From Prevotella sp. UBA4217 (lineage in GTDB: Bacteria; Bacteroidota; Bacteroidia; Bacteroidales; Bacteroidaceae): 64,000 nucleotides of DNA. The translations under genes and the position numbers were made by a program. The notes under the pieces were generated by a model. The model made no database searches. It was not told the DNA's origin and saw only the letters and a list, made by a program, of their open reading frames with translations. Below, one piece after another: positions 58,814 to 64,000 of the stretch. Position 1 is the first letter of the stretch. Every line of letters starts with the position of its first letter. Where the stretch lies: assembly GCA_002379425.1 (NCBI GenBank), contig DFTH01000003.1, positions 248,627 to 312,626 of the forward strand, in the 5' to 3' direction.

Positions 58814-61807
58814 ATGATTAGTGATTTAAGAAAGCAGACGTGCATGTCTGTTGTGGACTTTCTAAGGCGGCAGGGTCAGGCCGCTCAGGTTTATGCTAAG
58901 CACTTCAAGGGGATTCCCCCCTTATTGGTGGACAATGATGTGTATGTGTTTGCCGAAGACAACGAGGAGATAGTACTCGTGGTTTTTGACAGTAACTCTG
59001 GATTTACTGATGAATTGGCCGACGAGGATCTGTTCAATTGGGAGCATCCTCTCTACTTTACTGACAGGGATCACAGGCCGAGTCCTGTGTGGGACCTGGC
59101 AGTTACGAAAGGGTTGATCCGTCGTCGCCTGTCGAGACTGAGCAAGCATATCCCCCCTATATATGGGGTGTTGCTTACTAACAGGAACATCATCAATTAT
59201 GACGAAATGCTCCCCACCTGGAAGCAGATGGGCATCACCGTTTTTCATCATCTGGGCTATGTGGAGAATCCGTCGATAGAGATCAATGATGATGGTATGA
59301 ATGATCTGGACTTCCCTCTGGCGTTCATCAAGGAGGCGAAGTATGACGACTGGGAGATCAAGTACGTGGAGAAGCAACTCAACGACTTGCTCCATCCCGG
59401 ACTTTCTGGATTTACGCAGGAGGCCTTGGCCAAGAAACTGGGCAGGTCACAGGAGAAGATCGCCAAGGACCTGAATGACGGGCCGAGGAAGATCGAGGTG
59501 GATCCAGAGAAGGTACGGGCTTCTAAGAAGTTCTTCTACAACCCTGCTGAAGAAGACTTTGAGTTTGATTTTGACTTCGGTGACGACGAAGACGATGATG
59601 ACTTCAACGATGATGTGGCCGATGAGGACGAATCGGCACCCTCTGATGAGCAGAACCCTGAGACGGTTCTGGATACGAATAGATTTTGTGATGTTAGTGA
59701 GAAATGCAATATGTTGGATAAGATTGCTTCTGTAGAGTTGACGTTGTCAACAATGACGGATGACGGTACGCCACTCTATGCTGACGGCCAGGTGATTGTC
59801 AAGATAATGCCCAAGCCTGGCGAATTATTCTTGATGGACCAGTATAAGTGTTTCATCTATACGAAGGACTACTATCCTATATGTAACAGTGAACAGGGCG
59901 ATGTCGAAATGAATCGTTCGCTTGATACCAGCCTGACTGTCAGCATGTCGTGCGACAGTGTCTGGCTGCCTGGGGAATACATTCTCCTGATCAATGCCGC
60001 TCCTGAGGACACGGCGTCTGAACTGGCTCGCTATGACTTTGTGCTCGACAATAGTCTGGCAGTTAAGATGGGGCACCAGCAGCGGTGTTCTCCCTGTGGC
60101 TTTGACGACACACTGGTCTGCTGTATTGAGAATCGCAGCGAGGACTGGACACAGGTGGCAAGGACTGCGGGAATGGCGCAACTGAGGCAGTTCGCTGTCA
60201 AGATGCGGCAGTTGCTGGTCTATAACGACTTCCGTAGTCTGATGAATGGAGGTCCTATCGGTTACAGCCAGAACCTGCTGATCTATACCCATACGCCTGA
60301 CATCGATGGGTCGCTGTTCATGAGACTCTCGTCCATACTCGGTTTCTCTGGCTCCTTCTTATATGCCGACTGCGCCAGGTACTATGACTCAAGCCGCCCC
60401 AATCCATACGAGAATCTGTCGGAACTTGATGGTTGTAAGTCTCGCATTGTCTGTCTGCATCATATCGGTGGCTTATTGGCCCCTGGAGGAAAGGTGGTCG
60501 TCAGGAAGGTGCAGGATCTGATGGGGGAGTCGTTGGACAACTCCCTGTGGATCTGCGGCACCCGCTCAGAGGTCGATACCCTCCTGGACATCTATCCCTC
60601 GCTCGGCGCCTATATCCTGAAGGGCAACCGACTGGAGCAGGAACCCTGTACGGCCTTCGAACTGGTACAGGCTTTCGCTGCCCAACTGGATGCGGAGAAA
60701 CTGGTGTGCTCGCCTGAGGCCAAGGATGCGCTGGCAAGGGCCGTCCTGCGGGGCTATGAACAGGGGGGCTTAGCAACCTGGACGCAGGATCAGATCCAGA
60801 GGTATGTCTGCGAGGAGGTGAGACCCCGCTACCTGGAGCATGGACTGACGGATATCATGTCGGAATCACTGCCGTTGCTGTCGGAGGATGACCTCTGCCT
60901 GGAACAACTGAGCACTGGTGTCTCGACCTTCGAGGAGAGTATGCGCGAACTGAATGCCATGATCGGGCTCGACGAGGTGAAACAGGGCATTAGGACGATG
61001 GCCAACAATGCCCGTCTCTTTCTGGAGCGTCGCCGCCGTGGCCTGAAGACCAGTGACGACATGGTGTTCCACTGTATCTTCACAGGTAACCCAGGGACTG
61101 GCAAGACCACCGTGGCTCGTATGCTTGGCAAGATATACCACGCGCTCGGCTTGCTCTCGAAGGGAGAGGTGATCGTGGCAGACCGCACTCGTCTGGTGGG
61201 TCAGTACATCGGCCAGACGGAGGACAATATGAAGGTGATTCTCCAGGAGGCGCGTGGTAATGTGCTCTTTATCGATGAGGCCTATACGCTGTACGACGGG
61301 GCTGTCAATGACAGGAAGGATTTTGGCATGAGGGTGATCGAGTCATTGCTCACCGTGCTCTCGCAGCCTAATCCTGATATGCTGGTGGTCTTTGCTGGCT
61401 ACGCCAAGGAGATGGACGCGATGCTCAGTACCAATCCTGGTCTGTCAGGACGTTTCCCTTATCGCTATCTGTTCAGGGACTATAGTGAGGATGAGTTGAT
61501 GCTCATTGCCACTCGCATCTTCGAGCATGATGAGTACATCCTCACTGATGAGGCTGTCGGCGAACTGCGGAAGGCTATTGTCCAGACCCTCGCCCAGAAG
61601 TTGCCCAACTTCGGTAATGCCCGTTGGATAGAGCAGTTTGTCAAGAACGGCATCATCCCCGCCATGGCCGACCGTATTTTCTCCACGGGATGTAACGACT
61701 TCCAGCGTATCGAGGCCTCCGATGTCGTGAAGGCCTTTGAGAAATTCTGTCCCAAGGCAATTGAGTTGAAGCCCGCCCACCGCAAGGTGGTAGGCTTCAA
61801 CGCCTAA
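58814..61807 (+). CDS. CbxX/CfqX-family AAA+ ATPase with novel N-terminal region
   Basis: 997 residues from MISDLRKQTCMSVV (a TTG at 58787 is the alternative). C-terminal AAA+ domain of the CbxX/CfqX (rubisco-activase-like) family: 'IGLDEVKQGIRTMANNARLF', Walker A 'FTGNPGTGKTTVARML' (about residue 759), Walker B 'VLFIDEAYTLYDG' (about 817) and 'PGLSGRFPYRYLFRDYSEDE' with the arginine finger. The N-terminal ~150 residues ('YVFAEDNEEIVLVVFDSNSG', 'IPPIYGVLLTNRNIINYDE') look like a small alpha/beta, possibly NERD- or nuclease-like domain; a short HTH-like segment ('FTQEALAKKLGRSQEKIAKD') and an Asp/Glu-rich stretch (about 250-282) follow. Role unknown; the family remodels protein assemblies. Confidence 0.85.
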   Translation: MISDLRKQTCMSVVDFLRRQGQAAQVYAKHFKGIPPLLVDNDVYVFAEDNEEIVLVVFDSNSGFTDELADEDLFNWEHPLYFTDRDHRPSPVWDLAVTKGLIRRRLSRLSKHIPPIYGVLLTNRNIINYDEMLPTWKQMGITVFHHLGYVENPSIEINDDGMNDLDFPLAFIKEAKYDDWEIKYVEKQLNDLLHPGLSGFTQEALAKKLGRSQEKIAKDLNDGPRKIEVDPEKVRASKKFFYNPAEEDFEFDFDFGDDEDDDDFNDDVADEDESAPSDEQNPETVLDTNRFCDVSEKCNMLDKIASVELTLSTMTDDGTPLYADGQVIVKIMPKPGELFLMDQYKCFIYTKDYYPICNSEQGDVEMNRSLDTSLTVSMSCDSVWLPGEYILLINAAPEDTASELARYDFVLDNSLAVKMGHQQRCSPCGFDDTLVCCIENRSEDWTQVARTAGMAQLRQFAVKMRQLLVYNDFRSLMNGGPIGYSQNLLIYTHTPDIDGSLFMRLSSILGFSGSFLYADCARYYDSSRPNPYENLSELDGCKSRIVCLHHIGGLLAPGGKVVVRKVQDLMGESLDNSLWICGTRSEVDTLLDIYPSLGAYILKGNRLEQEPCTAFELVQAFAAQLDAEKLVCSPEAKDALARAVLRGYEQGGLATWTQDQIQRYVCEEVRPRYLEHGLTDIMSESLPLLSEDDLCLEQLSTGVSTFEESMRELNAMIGLDEVKQGIRTMANNARLFLERRRRGLKTSDDMVFHCIFTGNPGTGKTTVARMLGKIYHALGLLSKGEVIVADRTRLVGQYIGQTEDNMKVILQEARGNVLFIDEAYTLYDGAVNDRKDFGMRVIESLLTVLSQPNPDMLVVFAGYAKEMDAMLSTNPGLSGRFPYRYLFRDYSEDELMLIATRIFEHDEYILTDEAVGELRKAIVQTLAQKLPNFGNARWIEQFVKNGIIPAMADRIFSTGCNDFQRIEASDVVKAFEKFCPKAIELKPAHRKVVGFNA

Positions 61808-61828
61808 ATATCTCATTGTTTATTATAT

Positions 61829-62203
61829 CCTTCACCCATTCACATTATCTTATAAGTATCAGATTATGAATAGTTTGCTATATAATTTATGTGGCTTAAA
61901 CATTCACTATCCTTCACAATCATTCACGCATTTGAAAATGGTTGAGGAAGGGAGGATAGACTTGGGTGGTAACTTCGATTGTTTGAAATGATGCCTTTGG
62001 TTACCGATAAGTGGCTCTTCTTGGAAATTAGTAGGTACTTTTCGCGCGTAAAGTGGCACTTTATATCACTAAATTGGCACTTTATTTCAGAAAAGTACCT
62101 GCTTTTTTGCAGAAAAAGGCTATATTTGTGAAGGTTGGTGAAGGTATGTTGTCCTGTAAATAGTTGACGCATAGGTGGTTGGCATAAATGTGAAGGATGA
62201 AGG
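61829..62203. repeat. Nested inverted-repeat intergenic element (~375 bp)
   Basis: Outer ends CCTTCACCCATTCACATT (61829-61846) and AATGTGAAGGATGAAGG (62187-62203) are near-complementary. Inside, CCTTCAC/GTGAAGG motifs repeat (61911-61917; 62128-62134; 62138-62144). The core has AGGTACTTT (62034-62042) / AAAGTACCT (62092-62100) and the palindrome TAAAGTG-G-CACTTTA near 62049. It fills most of the 444-bp gap 61808-62251. An 82-codon minus-strand frame here is a product of the repeats and is not called. Confidence 0.6.
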
Positions 62204-62251
62204 TTGCTTTAATTCAAAAGTACATGACAAATTTCAACTGGAAAGGCAATG

Positions 62252-62464
62252 TCAAAGCCGAGTCCGGATAAGAAATGACAAGCCACCAGCCTTTTTTTTA
62301 TATGTCACATCTTTCTCCAGTTTGAATGGCTTTGGCAGATCAAACTGGATTTTTGGTGAGACAATGCGGAAGAACTGATATAGGTTGTTCTCCCAAAGTC
62401 CATCGTATGTCAGTCGGTCGTGATAACGCTCATCACCCACAAGATGACTCATGTCTATCTTCAT
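62252..62464 (-). CDS. Hypothetical 70-residue protein, possibly a truncated gene
   Basis: MKIDMSHLVGDERYHDRLTY, then 'DGLWENNLYQFFRIVSPKIQ' and a basic end 'KKKAGGLSFLIRTRL'. Not recognised. It is supported by a TAACTTTG promoter 11 bp upstream (62475-62482) inside a 61-bp segment that is repeated, promoter included, in front of the DUF1016 gene. The abrupt basic end suggests that it may be the 5' portion of a longer gene. No signal peptide. Confidence 0.4.
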   Translation of the reverse strand: MKIDMSHLVGDERYHDRLTYDGLWENNLYQFFRIVSPKIQFDLPKPFKLEKDVTYKKKAGGLSFLIRTRL

Positions 62465-62471
62465 ATTTCGC

Positions 62472-62532
62472 TTGCAAAGTTAATCAATTTTGGGGGATTC
62501 TACACTTCATATTTATGAATCAAGTACCTGTC
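62472..62532. repeat. Direct repeat copy A (promoter-bearing)
   Basis: About 61 bp resembling 63611-63672 at roughly three-quarters of positions, starting TTGCAAAGTTAATCAATT and ending near ATGAATCA.GTA.CT.TC. Includes the minus-strand -7 element TAACTTTG at 62475-62482. Together with copy B it brackets the DUF1016 gene. Confidence 0.75.
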
Positions 62533-62537
62533 TTGGT

Positions 62538-63590
62538 TCATTGAATAATCGATTTAACCATCTTTCGCAGTTCTTCCTTATTAGGAAGGAATAGTTCATA
62601 TTTTGACACAAACAGGTTTGAGTCCATGCCATACGTGGCATACTCCACCATCAGTTCGTCTTTGTAGTGGCTCATGATGATTCCAATTGGAGGATTATCA
62701 CCTTCCACATTTTCCTCCTTGGCAAAATAGCCAAGATACATATTCATCTGTCCTATGTCCTTGTGTTTTACTGCTCCGCGCTTCATGTCAATCAGCACGA
62801 AACAACGCAGGATTCTGTGGTAAAACACCAGATCGATATGGTAGTGAATGTTATTGATGGTCAACCCATACTGGCGCTTGACAAACGTAAAGCCTTTGCC
62901 CAACTCTAGTAGGAACATCTGCATGTTGTCTATCAGTTTATCTTCCATTTCTTTCTCTTTGTAACGTTTCTTGTCCTCAATACCAAGGAATTCCAATGTA
63001 TATGTGTCCTTCACGACATCCTCTGGTACCTGCACCTGCTGACCCTTATGTGCCAGAGTTAATACACCTTGCTTGTCCTTACTGACCGCCAGTCGCATGA
63101 AGAGACCGCTCTCCTTCTGACGATGCAATTCATTCACCGTCCATCCTTCAGAGATACATTCCCTTTCGTAAAACTCGCGTTCCAACTGATCGTCAATCGT
63201 TACCAATTCACAGATGTGCGACCATGTTAATTTTTCAGACATCTGAAAAATTGGAGCAGATTTGTCAGATATCTGAAAATTCGGGTACATTAAGTAGAAC
63301 TTGCGCATATTGTTCAAGTTGGGGTGACTATATCCTCTTCCAACCTTTGTTCTTAGCAATTTGGCGAGATTCGACAACATGGCAGTTCCATATTTTGCCC
63401 TTGTATTACCTTGTTGTTCAAACTCCACAATATGCCTGCCTATTTTCCAATAGGTAGCCTTTATCGTTTCATTGATACTGATAGCCAAGGCATGCTTGCC
63501 CTCATCAATAACCTGCACAATTCTGTCAGCTAAAGCTACCAATTCTGCATCAGGCAGTTCAACATTTCTTTTCTCAATTTCGTTTGCCAT
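62538..63590 (-). CDS. DUF1016 (YhcG-type) PD-(D/E)xK nuclease-family protein
   Basis: 350 residues from MANEIEKRNVELPD; the frame is open to 63626 but that part overlaps the promoter. The N-terminal DUF1016 domain ('ATYWKIGRHIVEFEQQGNTR', 'AKYGTAMLSNLAKLL') is followed by a nuclease-fold C-terminus with 'NIHYHIDLVFYHRILRCFVL' then IDMKRG (about 245-275), giving the D...D-x-K pattern. Members are common in variable regions of Bacteroidota genomes, and some are linked to DNA repair or defence; the role here is not known. It is flanked by a promoter-bearing direct repeat, a possible sign of cassette-like gain. Confidence 0.85.
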   Translation of the reverse strand: MANEIEKRNVELPDAELVALADRIVQVIDEGKHALAISINETIKATYWKIGRHIVEFEQQGNTRAKYGTAMLSNLAKLLRTKVGRGYSHPNLNNMRKFYLMYPNFQISDKSAPIFQMSEKLTWSHICELVTIDDQLEREFYERECISEGWTVNELHRQKESGLFMRLAVSKDKQGVLTLAHKGQQVQVPEDVVKDTYTLEFLGIEDKKRYKEKEMEDKLIDNMQMFLLELGKGFTFVKRQYGLTINNIHYHIDLVFYHRILRCFVLIDMKRGAVKHKDIGQMNMYLGYFAKEENVEGDNPPIGIIMSHYKDELMVEYATYGMDSNLFVSKYELFLPNKEELRKMVKSIIQ

Positions 63591-63610
63591 ATCTTCAATA
63601 TCGTTTTCGT

Positions 63611-63672
63611 TTGCAAAGTTAATCAATTATTTGGGAATTCTACACTTTATGCTGATGAATCACGTATCTATC
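63611..63672. repeat. Direct repeat copy B (promoter-bearing)
   Basis: Partner of 62472-62532. Contains the minus-strand -7 element TAACTTTG (63614-63621) that fits the DUF1016 gene start at 63590. Confidence 0.75.
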
Positions 63673-63685
63673 CCATAATAAAAAG

Positions 63686-63714
63686 TAAAGGAGTGGTTTA
63701 ATTCCACTCCTTTA
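63686..63714 (-). terminator. Terminator at the end of the edge gene
   Basis: Stem TAAAGGAGTGG (63686-63696) / CCACTCCTTTA (63704-63714), 7-nt loop, minus-strand tail CTTTTTATTATGG. The stop codon of the gene at 63712 is inside the stem. Confidence 0.8.
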
Positions 63715-64000
63715 TTCTTTGAAATTCAGATGTTCCAACGCTTGCTCGTCAGATGTGACAAACTTCTTCATAATCACCGACTTGTCGTAAGTCTTATTAT
63801 CTCCGTAACTATCAACAAATATCCATCCTCTTTTACTAAGATATGTTAATACTTCAGTGATGTACTTAAACTTTATTGCCTTGCCATTTTCATCGGCAAG
63901 TATTTTCTTTTTCTGGTCAGAAAGAATTACGATAGCTTGGTTCATGTCAATATAAACATAACAGAAATAGTCATACGCTTCTCCAGGTTTGTCAACTCTC
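63712..64000 (-). CDS. Hypothetical protein, C-terminal part (5' end outside window)
   Basis: The frame is open to the window edge. An internal Met at 63945 begins MNQAIVILSDQKKKILADEN, but 18 more codons upstream ('VDKPGEAYDYFCYVYID') are in frame without a stop, so I treat the gene as cut. Visible features: 'GKAIKFKYITEVLTYLSKRG' then WIFVDSYGD, and a Lys-rich end. Looks like a small conserved cytosolic protein; I do not recognise the family. Terminated by the hairpin overlapping its stop. Confidence 0.6.
   Translation of the reverse strand, partial: RVDKPGEAYDYFCYVYIDMNQAIVILSDQKKKILADENGKAIKFKYITEVLTYLSKRGWIFVDSYGDNKTYDKSVIMKKFVTSDEQALEHLNFKE

Noticed and set aside
61924-62172. 82-codon minus-strand frame in the gap after the AAA+ gene
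   Set aside because: Made of translated repeats (KCQFSDIKCHF) from the inverted-repeat element; no start-region promoter.

Overview
The window is chromosomal DNA of a saccharolytic Bacteroidota, most likely Prevotella or a close relative (Prevotellaceae). The grounds are: promoters of the TAnnTTTG (-7) / TTTG (-33) type in front of nearly every transcription unit, no obvious Shine-Dalgarno sequences, a SusC/SusD pair with a hybrid two-component regulator, many lipoproteins with short Lys-rich signal peptides, surface proteins ending in a 'YNLNGQRLSAP.KG.NIINGKK' tail, and a 41-residue 'YEKPSMRV.EL' small protein of a kind I associate with Prevotella.

Layout. 1-704: tail of a TolB/PD40 propeller cut by the window edge. 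848-6088: operon of two homologous glycine-rich secreted proteins with a small lipoprotein between them. 6289-11598: operon of a carboxylesterase and two near-duplicate amidohydrolase lipoproteins. 11751-16743: tightly coupled operon (two ATGA overlaps) of threonine aldolase, a DUF6057-like membrane protein, a CxxCH-bearing PD40 propeller (paralogue of the first gene) and a membrane-anchored AraC regulator that contains an 8-bp tandem repeat. 16858-19805: DUF3089 hydrolase convergent with a SusA-like alpha-amylase. 19995-34060: polysaccharide utilisation locus made of a GH2 remnant, HTCS regulator, SusC, SusD, CE1-type esterase, GH3 and a second CE1-type esterase. 34290-39230: ATPase, a BspA-like lipoprotein with its small leader protein, and a palindrome-rich intergenic region. 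39239-48904: fucose/arabinose isomerase-family protein, then a starch/maltodextrin operon (malQ with two CBM20s, GH97, a TPR membrane protein, type I pullulanase). 49139-51520: GH9 glucanase. 51794-58433: housekeeping block of tRNA-Leu(CAA), manC, HIT, greA, PAP2, epimerase and rnr. 58434-61807: candidate structured RNA followed by a CbxX/CfqX AAA+ ATPase. 61808-64000: nested inverted-repeat element, DUF1016 nuclease-family gene and small genes.

How the genes work together. Two glycan programmes are visible. One is starch: extracytoplasmic alpha-amylase, pullulanase and GH97, with a cytosolic glucanotransferase. The amylase and malQ promoters, 29 kb apart, share a LacI-like half-palindrome at the same distance from the -7 element, suggesting one regulon. 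The other is an HTCS-controlled SusCD locus with two esterases flanking a beta-glucosidase/xylosidase-type GH3, consistent with an esterified plant-wall glycan; its substrate cannot be fixed from sequence alone.

No CRISPR array, rRNA, prophage or intact insertion sequence was seen. The observations most worth a second look are the frame-breaking octamer repeat in the AraC regulator, the structured RNA at 58.5 kb, the shared starch operator, the terminator-like hairpin in the greA leader, and a family of intergenic palindromic elements.
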